Shown: positions 51,027 through 62,784, counted from the first letter of the stretch. The stretch is DNA of 64,000 nt from Chryseobacterium sp. LAM-KRS1 (GCF_013184525.1 NZ_JAAOIZ010000001.1:124001-188000); one strand, 5' to 3'. Notes: generated from the sequence alone by a model not told the origin. Made by a program: numbers and translations.

Positions 51027-51047
51027 GTTGCCTTAGAAAAAGGCAAC
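51027..51047 (-). terminator. Terminator of the RlaP operon
   Basis: GTTGCC/GGCAAC 6-bp stem (one further A-T pair) with a 9-nt loop and TTTATTT on the minus strand; 48 nt past the stop. Confidence 0.65.
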
Positions 51048-51094
51048 CTTATTTTCTTTTTGGTGGTTTATGAGTCTATACAACTCCCGGATCT

Positions 51095-52180
51095 TTATTT
51101 TGAATGATATAGCTTTTTCCTGATTTCGATGAGGTTCTGAGTTGTCCTTTCCAGATCCGGTGTGTCTTGTAGGTTAGAACTCGAATAATAATGCTGTATA
51201 GAAAGAACCAGGTTTTCAGCTTTTTCCATTACGTGATCATAAGATCTTTTTCCTGCTTTTATATCAAGTAACTCATCACGGTTCTCTACTCGGATCTGCA
51301 TCGAACCTGTTTTTAGAATATGCTCGCAGGATTGCAGTAATCGGATGGTATGCATCATGTTTTTGCTGTCATAGTTCTGCCCATGAATCTGGTTGACATT
51401 GTAACGGTCCTCATTGCGCTCAGCTACCCATTTCCAATATTCCCTATAGTCTTTACAGTAAACAGAGTAGGCATCCAGATTGCAGAACAGATAAGCAGTT
51501 GGTTTTTCATCCTTAGGAACAGATGATACAGAAACCTGATTTGCCTCTTCATTCTGAATAATCCCCTTATATCCCAATGTTCCCGATTCATCGTAAAATA
51601 AAGCAAACATACCCTTAGTATGATCAATGCTTACCAATCCGCATTGTTCCTGTGAGAGACTATTCTGTCCTTCCGATACAGAAAATTCATGCAACCATTT
51701 TTTCAATGCAACGGAACCCTGTCCTGCAAGGATAAAACAGAAATCCAGGATGGATTTTCTTTCTTTATCAATCGGGTTTACAATCTTTTTATTAAGACCT
51801 TTTGCCTTTTTAATCTGTGAAACCGCATAACCTGCAAAGGTATCTTTACAGAGTTTTGACAGGAAATCCTCCGTTTTCAGCAGATCCATCAACGGATGTT
51901 TGTACAGGATGCAGTCTTCCGGACTTGCCAGAATTTCCAGGATATTGGGATTGTTCTTTTGCAGCAATTCTACAAATCTCCCGATTTCATAATAGGTAAT
52001 ATCATTGGTCTCATTGGAAATCTGGGGGATGTAGTTCAATCCAAAGAAATCCTCCTTGGGAAGGTAATAAACTCCCTTTATATCCGTGTCGGAACTCTCC
52101 GTTGCCAGCCCGAAAGCCCGGCTTCCGGAAATAGCTTCAAAAAGAAGAAGGTTTTTATTTTTAAGATCCTGAATCGTCAT
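51095..52180 (-). CDS. RlaP-type pol-beta nucleotidyltransferase (RNA-repair associated), second copy
   Basis: 361 aa, pol-beta superfamily, family COG3541/YcgL (RlaP). The core motif GSRAFGLATESSDTDIKG (residues 19-36) holds the Gly-Ser pair and both metal Asp. Characteristic downstream blocks include NILEILASPEDCIL and AVSQIKKAKGLNKKIV. RlaP proteins are proposed to add nucleotides to RNA ends for ligase-based repair. It is 71 nt downstream of the shorter RlaP gene on the same strand and probably shares its promoter. Confidence 0.88.
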   Translation of the reverse strand: MTIQDLKNKNLLLFEAISGSRAFGLATESSDTDIKGVYYLPKEDFFGLNYIPQISNETNDITYYEIGRFVELLQKNNPNILEILASPEDCILYKHPLMDLLKTEDFLSKLCKDTFAGYAVSQIKKAKGLNKKIVNPIDKERKSILDFCFILAGQGSVALKKWLHEFSVSEGQNSLSQEQCGLVSIDHTKGMFALFYDESGTLGYKGIIQNEEANQVSVSSVPKDEKPTAYLFCNLDAYSVYCKDYREYWKWVAERNEDRYNVNQIHGQNYDSKNMMHTIRLLQSCEHILKTGSMQIRVENRDELLDIKAGKRSYDHVMEKAENLVLSIQHYYSSSNLQDTPDLERTTQNLIEIRKKLYHSK

Positions 52181-52251
52181 GATGGTGTATTATAATTGTC
52201 CGATTTTTTTAACATTGAAAAAATGGTGTAATATTAAGTGCTTTCGATCCG

Positions 52252-53073
<822 letters not shown>

Positions 53074-53153
53074 TCATTATAAATTTAATGAAATACCTTA
53101 TGGGAAATGGAAAATAGTGAATGGTTAAATTTTTCAATATAAGTCTCCCGGGC

Positions 53154-53172
53154 TATTACATTTTTTGTAATA
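53154..53172. promoter_or_regulatory. Palindrome before the AraC-type regulator gene
   Basis: TATTACA, five T, TGTAATA: perfect inverted repeat whose end is 21 nt before the ATG at 53194. Operator or leader hairpin. Confidence 0.4.
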
Positions 53173-53193
53173 TTGTAATTTAGACAAGAAAAT

Positions 53194-54231
53194 ATGGCAT
53201 TAATAGGTGACCTAGGGAAAATTATTGTTTTTTTGTTTTTATTGTTAAGCATCTTTTTGATCACGGCAAAAAGCAAAAGAAGATTACCCAATTATCTGTT
53301 TGCTGCATTTCTTCTTACTTCTGTTATAGATTTATCCGGATTCTTTGTATATCCTTCCGGGAATTTTATGCAAAGTTTTAAGTCTTCCAGTATTCTTCTT
53401 CAGATGCCACTTTATTATCTGTATGTAAAGTCTGCATGCTACTATAACTTTAGCCTGTCCAAAAAGCATCTAGTACATGGCCTACCTTTTCTCTTCTTCC
53501 TTGTTCTGTTTCTTGTTACACAGATGTCTGCACAAGCTGACCAGGTTTTTGATATTTTTACCATTATCCAGTATTACTATTATATTATTGCTGTTTTTCT
53601 TGAGCTGAGGATTTTTAAAAAACTATACCGGGATAATTATTCTGGAAATCATAGTCATATTTATAGGTGGTTAATACAGATTACAGTTTTGTTTTTAATC
53701 GGAAATTTTTTTGTGCTACTCAGAGATTTTGTAAAGAACAACGGGAGCCTTTTTACCTATCTGTATACTTTTAGCTGCTTATTTGTATTATTTATGATCA
53801 GCTGGTTTGTGCTCAACTCCCTGTACAGACCCAATTTGTTTGCCGGAATTGATAAAGATTTGGTTCCTTTAAAAATTGAATCCGGGGATCATCATGAAAA
53901 ACCACAGCAGCTAAAAGATCTCATGGAATTAATGGAAACTGAGAAACCTTATCTGGATGACAGCCTTACCCTGCAAAAGCTGGCTGAAAAATTTAATATG
54001 CCGGAGAAGCAGCTTTCTTTATTGATCAATCAGTATGCGGGAAAGCATTTTTTTGATTTTATTAATGAATTCAGGATTAAGGATGCCCAATTACTTTTAA
54101 AAGATCAGCCCCAGCTTACCGTATTGGAAGTTCTGTATCAGGTAGGTTTCAATTCCAAATCCTCTTTTTATACCGCATTTAAAAAAGAAACGGGTATTAC
54201 TCCTACAGATTACAGGAAATCAGTTGTTTAA
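53194..54231 (+). CDS. Membrane-bound AraC-family regulator (7TM-like sensor plus HTH)
   Basis: 345 aa. About seven hydrophobic segments in residues 5-210 form a membrane sensor domain; the C-terminal about 110 residues are an AraC HTH pair (LTLQKLAEKFNMPEKQLSLLIN and TVLEVLYQVGFNSKSSFYTAFKKETGITPTDYR). This architecture is common in Bacteroidota near outer-membrane receptors. The serine hydrolase and barrel receptor genes following on the same strand are likely targets. Confidence 0.9.
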   Translation: MALIGDLGKIIVFLFLLLSIFLITAKSKRRLPNYLFAAFLLTSVIDLSGFFVYPSGNFMQSFKSSSILLQMPLYYLYVKSACYYNFSLSKKHLVHGLPFLFFLVLFLVTQMSAQADQVFDIFTIIQYYYYIIAVFLELRIFKKLYRDNYSGNHSHIYRWLIQITVLFLIGNFFVLLRDFVKNNGSLFTYLYTFSCLFVLFMISWFVLNSLYRPNLFAGIDKDLVPLKIESGDHHEKPQQLKDLMELMETEKPYLDDSLTLQKLAEKFNMPEKQLSLLINQYAGKHFFDFINEFRIKDAQLLLKDQPQLTVLEVLYQVGFNSKSSFYTAFKKETGITPTDYRKSVV

Positions 54232-54350
54232 GAAGTGTTCGATTTAAAGTCGGACTGATTTTACGCCATAAAAATGGTTCGGTTTCCGGTATTCGGATCT
54301 TTATTTCGATGCAAAGTTTCAGATTTGTTTCATCATAAAATTTACGTCAG

Positions 54351-56000
54351 ATGAAGCAACAGATCAAAATGGCATTATTTCTTTTTTTTATAATGAATTG
54401 TGGGAAATACTCCGGACAGTTCAATCAAAAAAACACAATCAGAAAAGCAGACTCATTGCTGAATAGTTATGTCAAGAAAAATGCTCCGGGGATGGCTATA
54501 GGCATAATTAAAGAAGGAAAGGTAATTTATAAGAAGATCTATGGCCAGGCCAACCTGGAAAATCAGGCACCCATTACAGATTCCACAGCTTTTAATATTG
54601 CATCGGTTTCCAAACAGTTTACAGCATTCATGGCTTTGCAGGCTGTGAAGGAAGGAAAGCTGTCATTAGATGATGATATCAGGATCTATCTTCCGGAGCT
54701 CAAACATTTATCTTATCCGGTAACAATCCGTCAGTTGGCAAATCATACGCATGGGCTGCCTGATTTTACCGGAATTAAAAGATTACAGGGATTCGGGGAT
54801 GAATTCAGGGTAACCAATAGTCAGGCAGTACAAACAATTCTGGGTATTAAAAGCTTTAACTTTCAGCCGGGCGAGCAGTATCAGTATAATAATACCGGTT
54901 TTATGTTGTTAGCCGAAATCCTTCACAGGGTCTATAAAAAAGATTTTGGTGAACTTCTAAGGAAATATATCTTCACTCCGTTAGGAATGCACCATACTAT
55001 GGCGGTAGATGATCCGGAAAATATCATCCCGAATAAGGCAGACTCTTACCTGCAGCAGGGGGATACTGTTTTAAAATATCCGATCGGGCAAATGGAGTAC
55101 GGATCCTCCAATATATATATGACATTTAATGATTTCTGTATATGGGCAGCTGATTTTCAGAAATCAGCTACGGATAATCATGACTTTTATACTGTGATGC
55201 AGGAAAATACAGTTCTGAATAATGGTAAAAGCATTGAATATGGATTGGGGCTGCAGACGGGAACTTATAAAGGTTTGCATCTTGTCTTTCACGGTGGAGG
55301 GACAGCGGGTTACGGTTCTTATATTTTACATATTCCCAATCAGCAGTTTTCCGTTGTACTGCTGGCGAATAAGAGAGGAACTGAAGGTTATCAGATGGTC
55401 TATAAATTGGTGGATTTATTTCTTGGAGATAAAGAAACGGTTGTAAAACCTAAAAAAACTGCTTATACAGCATCCGAATTAAAAGGATTTGAAGGGATTT
55501 ATGAGCGTATCCCAGGGAGCTACTTTGATGTTTCTGTAAAAGAAAACAACCTTTACCTAAAAACTTATAAACAGGAAGAAGGAGAACTTTTAGAACCAGT
55601 TGGAGATAACCGGTTCAGCATTCCTTCCGTTGCTACAGCAAGCCTTGTTTTTAATAAAGATTCAGCTTTTTTCAAAATTGCGGATTTTACATTTCCGATG
55701 AAAAAAATCAGAATGAATCCACCTAAAGTGGATTTAAAAGATTTGAAAAAGCTGGAAGGATTTTACCGAAATGAAGAATTCAATACGATGTACCAGCTGG
55801 TCACTGAAGATCATCACCTGGTAGCAAAACATTCGGTAAATCCAGATATTCTGTTAGTTCCACTCAGTTCAACAAGCTTTTATTCATCAAAATCCTACTT
55901 CGGACAGCTTGATTTCCAATGGACTCCATCAGGTACTGTAAGTGGATTTACCGTGTCCGGCTTTAATATGGCCAATATTGAGTTTAAAAAAATAAAATAA
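54351..56000 (+). CDS. Secreted serine hydrolase, class C beta-lactamase/PBP-like
   Basis: 549 aa. Signal peptide about 1-23. The SxxK motif is SVSK (Ser85-Lys88), the YxN-type motif is YQYNNTGF (about 177-184), and the third motif HGGG (about 322-325) matches the H/K-x-G position. The N-terminal 340 residues are the beta-lactamase-like domain (D-amino-acid peptidase or esterase); the C-terminal 190 residues are a beta-rich domain seen in similar Bacteroidota proteins. A role in peptide cleavage at the cell surface is inferred from its place between an AraC regulator and a receptor-like barrel. Confidence 0.88.
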   Translation: MKQQIKMALFLFFIMNCGKYSGQFNQKNTIRKADSLLNSYVKKNAPGMAIGIIKEGKVIYKKIYGQANLENQAPITDSTAFNIASVSKQFTAFMALQAVKEGKLSLDDDIRIYLPELKHLSYPVTIRQLANHTHGLPDFTGIKRLQGFGDEFRVTNSQAVQTILGIKSFNFQPGEQYQYNNTGFMLLAEILHRVYKKDFGELLRKYIFTPLGMHHTMAVDDPENIIPNKADSYLQQGDTVLKYPIGQMEYGSSNIYMTFNDFCIWAADFQKSATDNHDFYTVMQENTVLNNGKSIEYGLGLQTGTYKGLHLVFHGGGTAGYGSYILHIPNQQFSVVLLANKRGTEGYQMVYKLVDLFLGDKETVVKPKKTAYTASELKGFEGIYERIPGSYFDVSVKENNLYLKTYKQEEGELLEPVGDNRFSIPSVATASLVFNKDSAFFKIADFTFPMKKIRMNPPKVDLKDLKKLEGFYRNEEFNTMYQLVTEDHHLVAKHSVNPDILLVPLSSTSFYSSKSYFGQLDFQWTPSGTVSGFTVSGFNMANIEFKKIK

Positions 56001-56051
56001 CTCTGCATTATTTGACCATACGAAAATTACATCACTTTAAAAGATAAACTT

Positions 56052-58466
56052 ATGATCAGGCTATTTTCTTGCATTTTTATCGGAATACTGATATTTTTCA
56101 GTACACTTTTACCAGCACAGGATATACAGCGTTTCTCGCTGTCGGGTACTATAAAATCGGATGGTACACAGTCTTTAGTCATCAGCCTTTTTGATGCTGA
56201 AAATACATTGATAAAAACCGAAACTGCTGACCGGCAAGGACAGTTCAGGTTTTCTGCCCTGAAAGTCGGTCGTTACCAACTGAAAGTTTACAGGAATGGT
56301 TCTGAGGTTTATCATTCAGAAAATATTCCTGTAACAGAAAATAAGATGCTTCCTGTTATTGATCTTACAGTAAAATCCATTGAAGAAGTTACCATTACCA
56401 AAACCCGTACTTTTATAGAAAGACAGGAGGGAAAGATGATCCTTAATGTCGAAAACAGTATTTCCGCTACCGGAAGCTCGGCTTTTGAAATCTTGGAGAA
56501 AGCACCAGGAGTGAGCGTGGATAATAATGACAATATAAGTCTTCACGGAAAAGGAAATCTGCTGGTTCAGATTGACGGTAAAAATACACCGATGACGGGA
56601 AGTGACCTGGCGGGTTATCTTAGGGGAATTCCCTCAGCCTCCATTGATAAAATAGAATTTGTTACCAATCCTTCTTCGAAGTATGATGCGGAAGGATCTT
56701 CGATTATCAATATCAGATTAAAAAAAGAGCAAAAGAAGGGGACTAACGGGACTGTTTCTATCTCTGCAGGAACCGGTAAATACATAAAAACTAACAATAC
56801 GGTCAGCATCAATCACAGGAGCGGGAAGGTGAATGCTTTTGCAAACTATGGCTTTGTTGACAGAATTTTTTACAATCATCTGCTTTTAAACAGGAATTTT
56901 TATAAAAACAGCCAATTTAAAAAAGCTTTTATTCAGGATAATTTCCTGAAATTTGGAATAACGGGCCATATGGCCAGGATAGGGATGGATTACGATCTGA
57001 ATAACAAGAATATTCTTGGGTTTTCTGTGGGACTAGTAGCTAATAATGTTAAAATTGACGGAAATACCTCAAGCCTCACACTGGGAAGTAATCAGCTTCC
57101 GGAAAGTACCTTCGGAACCATAAGCAAAACCCGGAATCATTTCGCTAATCCTTCCCTTAATCTCAACCATAAATACAGCCTTGATTCTCTGGGATCAGAA
57201 CTAACAACGGATTTTGACTATATCAACTATTCAAACGGTTCTCTACAGAATTTTGAAACCAGGAACTACAATTTATCGGGTAGTTTGGACAGGCTTGATA
57301 TTCTGAAAGGGGATATGAAAGGAAAACTGAATATTTTTTCATTGAAAAGCGACCTTACTAAAAACTTTAAGTATGGATGGAAACTGGAAAGCGGGATTAA
57401 AATCAGCTTTGTAAAATCTGATAATGATTTGAAATTTTTTGACGGAAGTTCAGGGGTCTTTGTGTCCGATCCTACCAAAACCAATCATTTTATTTATGAG
57501 GAAAACATTAATGCTGTTTATGGGAATGCTTCCAAAAAATGGGAAAGGCTTAAAATGATAGCCGGACTGCGAATGGAAAATACAAATATAAAGGGCATGC
57601 AGCTTGCTAATAACCAGATTAATAAAAGAAACTATACGCAAGTATTCCCGAGTGCAGTACTGGCATATAATATAACGGATAAAAGTTCCATGGAGATCAG
57701 CTTAAGCAGAAGGATCACCCGCCCCAGTTATAATCAGCTCAATCCTTTCAGATTTTACTTTGACCCTACTACTTCAAAGGCCGGAAATCCAGATCTGATT
57801 CCCGAGACGATGATGAATTATGAGCTTACTTACAGCCTTAACAATAAATATTTTGCCACACTGAATTATAGCAGAACTTCTGATCACATAATTAATGTAG
57901 TGAAGCCTGTGGTGGAAAACGGACAGAATATTGCGATCCAAACATTTGAAAATATCAGTTCGGCTTCCCATTACGGGCTCAGTCTGATCGTTCCTGTAAA
58001 AGTGATGCGTTGGTGGGATATAAGCAATACTGCCAGTTTTTACTATGCTTCTTTCACAGGGAATGTTTCGGGAAGTCAGATTACCAACCAGGGAAATTTT
58101 ACGTTCAGCATCAACAGCATCCATAACTTCAAATTAGGAAACGGCTTTACTGCTGAAGTTACGGGAAATTACCACGCCAGAGAAATACAGGCTTATGTAT
58201 ATGCACGGCCCTATGGCTTTCTGAGTATTGGTGCCCAGAAAAAATTTAACAATAAAAGTGTCCTTAAATTTTCTTTTGCTGATGTGTTTTTTACCAGTAA
58301 TCCAAGGGGGCAGTTTGCTTATAATGATTACCTGGAGAATTTTACGGTAAAAAGAGATTCCAGGGTCGTGATGCTGTCCTATACTTATAACTTCGGATCC
58401 TCTAAAAACCTTCAATTGAGAAAGACCGGAGGTGCAGATGACCTGAAAGAGAGAATTGGAAGCTGA
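56052..58466 (+). CDS. Outer-membrane beta-barrel receptor with CarboxypepD-reg-like N-terminus
   Basis: 804 aa. Signal peptide about 1-23 (FIGILIFFSTLLPAQ). Residues about 27-110 form a carboxypeptidase regulatory-like beta-sandwich (GTIKSDGTQSLVISLFDA; QGQFRFSALKVGRYQLKV). A plug-like region follows with VDNNDNISLHGKGNLLVQIDG and FVTNPSSKYDAEGSSIINI, then a barrel of about 22 strands ending in RVVMLSYTYNFG. This is the outer-membrane beta-barrel family 3 type, related to TonB receptors; no clear TonB box is seen. The serine hydrolase gene ends 51 nt upstream. Substrate unknown, possibly a peptide. Confidence 0.88.
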   Translation: MIRLFSCIFIGILIFFSTLLPAQDIQRFSLSGTIKSDGTQSLVISLFDAENTLIKTETADRQGQFRFSALKVGRYQLKVYRNGSEVYHSENIPVTENKMLPVIDLTVKSIEEVTITKTRTFIERQEGKMILNVENSISATGSSAFEILEKAPGVSVDNNDNISLHGKGNLLVQIDGKNTPMTGSDLAGYLRGIPSASIDKIEFVTNPSSKYDAEGSSIINIRLKKEQKKGTNGTVSISAGTGKYIKTNNTVSINHRSGKVNAFANYGFVDRIFYNHLLLNRNFYKNSQFKKAFIQDNFLKFGITGHMARIGMDYDLNNKNILGFSVGLVANNVKIDGNTSSLTLGSNQLPESTFGTISKTRNHFANPSLNLNHKYSLDSLGSELTTDFDYINYSNGSLQNFETRNYNLSGSLDRLDILKGDMKGKLNIFSLKSDLTKNFKYGWKLESGIKISFVKSDNDLKFFDGSSGVFVSDPTKTNHFIYEENINAVYGNASKKWERLKMIAGLRMENTNIKGMQLANNQINKRNYTQVFPSAVLAYNITDKSSMEISLSRRITRPSYNQLNPFRFYFDPTTSKAGNPDLIPETMMNYELTYSLNNKYFATLNYSRTSDHIINVVKPVVENGQNIAIQTFENISSASHYGLSLIVPVKVMRWWDISNTASFYYASFTGNVSGSQITNQGNFTFSINSIHNFKLGNGFTAEVTGNYHAREIQAYVYARPYGFLSIGAQKKFNNKSVLKFSFADVFFTSNPRGQFAYNDYLENFTVKRDSRVVMLSYTYNFGSSKNLQLRKTGGADDLKERIGS

Positions 58467-58481
58467 TGATATAAATTAAAT

Positions 58482-58550
58482 CTCTCGCCAACAATTACGA
58501 TAAACAAATGACTAAAATCAAAATCTGTCTGTCATAATTATAGGCGAGAG
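58482..58550. terminator. Long inverted repeat between the receptor and rtcB
   Basis: CTCTCGCC (58482-58489) and GGCGAGAG (58543-58550) bracket 53 nt that can pair weakly further in (AATTA/TAATT). It lies between convergent genes, 15 nt after the receptor stop and 28 nt from the rtcB stop. No T run, so a stabilising or weak terminating structure. Confidence 0.35.
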
Positions 58551-58577
58551 TATATCAGGGAAAGTAATTTCTTACTA

Positions 58578-60098
<1,521 letters not shown>

Positions 60099-60167
60099 TC
60101 AATTGAAGTTATATTTTAATGATTTAACCATTTTGTCAATTCTCTATTTCGCCTAAAAAAAATAAAT

Positions 60168-60500
60168 ATGCTATTAGAACAAGTAAAAAATTCTCCGGAA
60201 ACCATTCAATTTAAAGATGTCATTGCCTACATTGATGAAAATTATCATTTTACACCTACCAGATTCACGAATGGAAATACAGTGAACGAAGCGGATCAGA
60301 ATAACGGATCATGTAAGGTATTCAGTTTTGGAAAGCAGAATAATTTGTCAAAGGATGAGGTATTAAGCCTTTTCGGAGATTTTTACAGAGAAGATGTACT
60401 GAAAAACCCGGATGGAACAGATCATCAGAATATCAGAAACTTTATGGAGTTTGGATGGGATGGGGTTTCTTTTGATGGAGAGGCTTTGGCGAAGAAATGA
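60168..60500 (+). CDS. HopJ type III effector-like protein
   Basis: 110 aa, single HopJ domain: FKDVIAYIDENYHFTPTRFTNGNTVNEADQNNGSCKVFSFG (about 16-56) is the family core. The name comes from a Pseudomonas effector, but homologues are widespread in free-living bacteria without type III secretion, so effector function here is unlikely; none is established. It lies between rtcB and the WYL regulator, 190 nt before the latter. Confidence 0.9.
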   Translation: MLLEQVKNSPETIQFKDVIAYIDENYHFTPTRFTNGNTVNEADQNNGSCKVFSFGKQNNLSKDEVLSLFGDFYREDVLKNPDGTDHQNIRNFMEFGWDGVSFDGEALAKK

Positions 60501-60689
60501 TTTTGATTATGATGTATTAATGTATTAATTTTTCAAATAAGTTATTAAGTCGTTGATTAGAGTTGAACGGAAAGACTATCTGTGGTTTTTGATTTATTTA
60601 CATTCAATTAGAAAGGAAATAAGGAAAAGAAAAAATTCCGGCTGAAAAATCATGTTGTGGAATAAAAGACATTTCAATAAAATACAATT

Positions 60690-61703
60690 ATGTCATCGAA
60701 CAAAAATGCCCTGATCCGATATAAAACATTGGACAAATGCCTGAAAAACAAGTATAGAAAATATACGCTGGAGGATCTGATCGATGAGTGTTCGGAAGCC
60801 CTTTTTGAGTTTGAAGGCAAAGAATCATTTGTCAGCAAACGTACGGTCCAGCTTGACCTGCAGAATATGCGAAGTGAAAAGTTTGGCTATGAGGCACCCA
60901 TTGAAGTCTACGACAGAAAATACTACCGATATAGTGATCCGGATTACAGTATTCATAATATTTCAGTAAATGAAAGTGACCTGAAGGCAATGAATAATGC
61001 CGTTCAGATCCTGAAGCAGTTCAAGGACTTTTCCATGTTTAAGGATATGAACGGAGTGATCCAGAAGCTGGAAGACTCCATCCATTCTACAAACCAGAAG
61101 TCGATTATCCACCTCGATAAGAATGAACAGCTGAAAGGGCTCGAGCACATCGATATACTATATGAAAGCATTTTAAACAGGAAAGTACTGAAGATCCTTT
61201 ATAAAAGCTTTAAAGCAAGAGAATCGGATTATTACACCGTACATCCGCAGCTCCTGAAGGAATACAATAACCGTTGGTTCCTTATATGCTGGTTTAAGAA
61301 TAAAATGTATAATCTGGCCTTGGACCGGATGGAGGAGATTTCTGTTGATGAAAAGGTAAGCTATATTGATAAAGAATTTGATTCGGACCGTTACTTCGGA
61401 GAAGTGATCGGGGTTACGGTTTCGGATGGGCAACGTCCGCAGAATGTTATCTTTAAAATCAACCCAAAACATGCCCCTTATGTCAGAACCAAACCTTTTC
61501 ACCATTCCCAGGAGATTATAAAAGAAGATAAAACCGGAACAACATTTAAAATATGTGTTCAGCTGAACTTTGAATTGGAGAGAATGATATTGGGACTCGG
61601 TGAATTTATCACGGTTTTAAGGCCTGAGAGGCTCAAAAAAAGAATTCAGGCCAGTTTGGAAGAAGCATGCCGGAATTACCAGCTTTTGAATACCAATGAA
61701 TAA
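60690..61703 (+). CDS. WYL-domain transcriptional regulator
   Basis: 337 aa. N-terminal winged HTH (about 1-70; YTLEDLIDECSEALFEFEGKE, then SKRTVQLDLQNMR), then a WYL domain (about 155-235) with the signature YNNRWFLICWFKNKMYNLALDRMEEI and HPQLLKEY, and the C-terminal extension with FELERMILGLGEFITVLRPERLKKR. WYL proteins bind ligands, including nucleotides and single-stranded nucleic acid in several defence and repair systems. Best candidate to control the rtcB and RlaP promoters. Confidence 0.9.
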   Translation: MSSNKNALIRYKTLDKCLKNKYRKYTLEDLIDECSEALFEFEGKESFVSKRTVQLDLQNMRSEKFGYEAPIEVYDRKYYRYSDPDYSIHNISVNESDLKAMNNAVQILKQFKDFSMFKDMNGVIQKLEDSIHSTNQKSIIHLDKNEQLKGLEHIDILYESILNRKVLKILYKSFKARESDYYTVHPQLLKEYNNRWFLICWFKNKMYNLALDRMEEISVDEKVSYIDKEFDSDRYFGEVIGVTVSDGQRPQNVIFKINPKHAPYVRTKPFHHSQEIIKEDKTGTTFKICVQLNFELERMILGLGEFITVLRPERLKKRIQASLEEACRNYQLLNTNE

Positions 61704-61756
61704 AGCGGATTAATAAATGGCTTAAAAATTGTAATGATAAACCAAAATTACTACAT

Positions 61757-61882
61757 ATGAAATCAAGAATTCTTAAGGCGGTTATTGCCATAGTTGCACC
61801 ACTTGTTATAGAATATATCGTAAAAAAAGTGAGTGAAAAATTAGATAAAAAGGAAGAAGGAAAAAAGCAGATTCCAGCATAA
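61757..61882 (+). CDS. 41-aa small membrane-associated protein
   Basis: ATG to TAA encodes a peptide with a hydrophobic N-terminal half (ILKAVIAIVAPLVIEYIV, residues 5-22) and a Lys/Glu-rich C-terminal half. It is followed after 24 nt by a strong terminator and lies 53 nt behind the WYL gene. The composition is that of a real small protein rather than a random frame, but function is unknown. Confidence 0.5.
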   Translation: MKSRILKAVIAIVAPLVIEYIVKKVSEKLDKKEEGKKQIPA

Positions 61883-61906
61883 GTACAACGTAATCTGGAA
61901 TGATAA

Positions 61907-61939
61907 AAAAAGACTGCCCTGAAAAGGCAGTCTTTTTTT
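61907..61939. terminator. Bidirectional terminator after the 41-aa protein
   Basis: AAAAAGACTGCC/GGCAGTCTTTTT 12-bp stem, 7-nt loop, T runs on both strands. Confidence 0.9.
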
Positions 61940-62009
61940 AGGTAATAGCGGTTGGATAAAATCCATTGACAATCGCTCCTGAAAGCACTGAACTTAATAT
62001 TTTAAACAT
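61938..62009 (-). CDS. Possible 23-aa peptide converging on the same terminator
   Basis: ATG 62009 to TAA 61938 encodes a small hydrophobic peptide (MFKILSSVLSGAIVNGFYP). Its stop codon abuts the bidirectional terminator, so a short transcript ending there would be expected. It could equally be chance. The rest of 62010-62191 holds no gene. Confidence 0.2.
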   Translation of the reverse strand: MFKILSSVLSGAIVNGFYPTAIT

Positions 62010-62191
62010 TTTTCACTTTTTGGCTATTGCTTTTTCCAGACTTAATTAAACATTTATTTAAATTTTAACAAAAATTAACTGTTTAATTTTCAATGATTTG
62101 AGTCGTTTGCGGGTGTTAAAGGAGTGAAAAACGACCTGCTTGGCATGATTTTTACAGCATTCTGAATAGTAAAATTTAAAGATCAGAAATT

Positions 62192-62755
62192 ATGAAAATG
62201 TTTAAACAAGCAGTTTTACTAGCTGGAATTTTAACAGCAGGTGTAGTAAGTGCACAGAGCGTACAGATGAACAACATGCTTAAAGTAGGAGCGAATGTAG
62301 GATTAGCTGTTCCTTCTGATAATCTTTCTGCTGCTGTGGGTGTGGATGTGGCTTACCAGAATCTGATTACTCCGGGAGTTGGATTAGGTATCGCAACTGG
62401 TTATTCCCATTATTTCGGAAAAGAAAACAACGGATATAAAAATAATGATGTAGGGGTAATTCCTGTAGCAGCATTATTGAGAATTTATCCAAAGCAAACA
62501 GGTTTCTATTTTGGGACTGACTTGGGTTATGGATTCCTTGTAGGGGATGATAAAGTAGCTTCCAATACTTCGGTTGACAGACCAAGCGGAGGTTTTTATA
62601 TCAAACCTGAAATCGGGTACCATAATCAGGACTGGAATTTCTTCGTACAATATCAGAAGGTATTTACAGGAAGTAAAGGTGATTTAGTAAATCAGGACTA
62701 CAATGTGGGTAACATTGGTGTCGGATTTTCTTACAATATTCCATTAGGAAAGTAG
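62192..62755 (+). CDS. Outer-membrane beta-barrel protein, small
   Basis: 187 aa. Signal peptide about 1-22 (AVLLAGILTAGVVSAQ). The mature part has an eight-strand barrel pattern ending in VGNIGVGFSYNIPL, typical of small OmpA/OmpW-like porins of Bacteroidota (outer membrane beta-barrel domain). Function unknown. Followed by a terminator at 62785-62817. Confidence 0.8.
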   Translation: MKMFKQAVLLAGILTAGVVSAQSVQMNNMLKVGANVGLAVPSDNLSAAVGVDVAYQNLITPGVGLGIATGYSHYFGKENNGYKNNDVGVIPVAALLRIYPKQTGFYFGTDLGYGFLVGDDKVASNTSVDRPSGGFYIKPEIGYHNQDWNFFVQYQKVFTGSKGDLVNQDYNVGNIGVGFSYNIPLGK

Positions 62756-62784
62756 TTAGATTTATATATAAACAATTATTAGCC

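Noticed and set aside
60168..60500. HopJ as evidence of type III secretion or virulence
   Set aside because: The domain is widespread in bacteria without such systems and no secretion genes are present.
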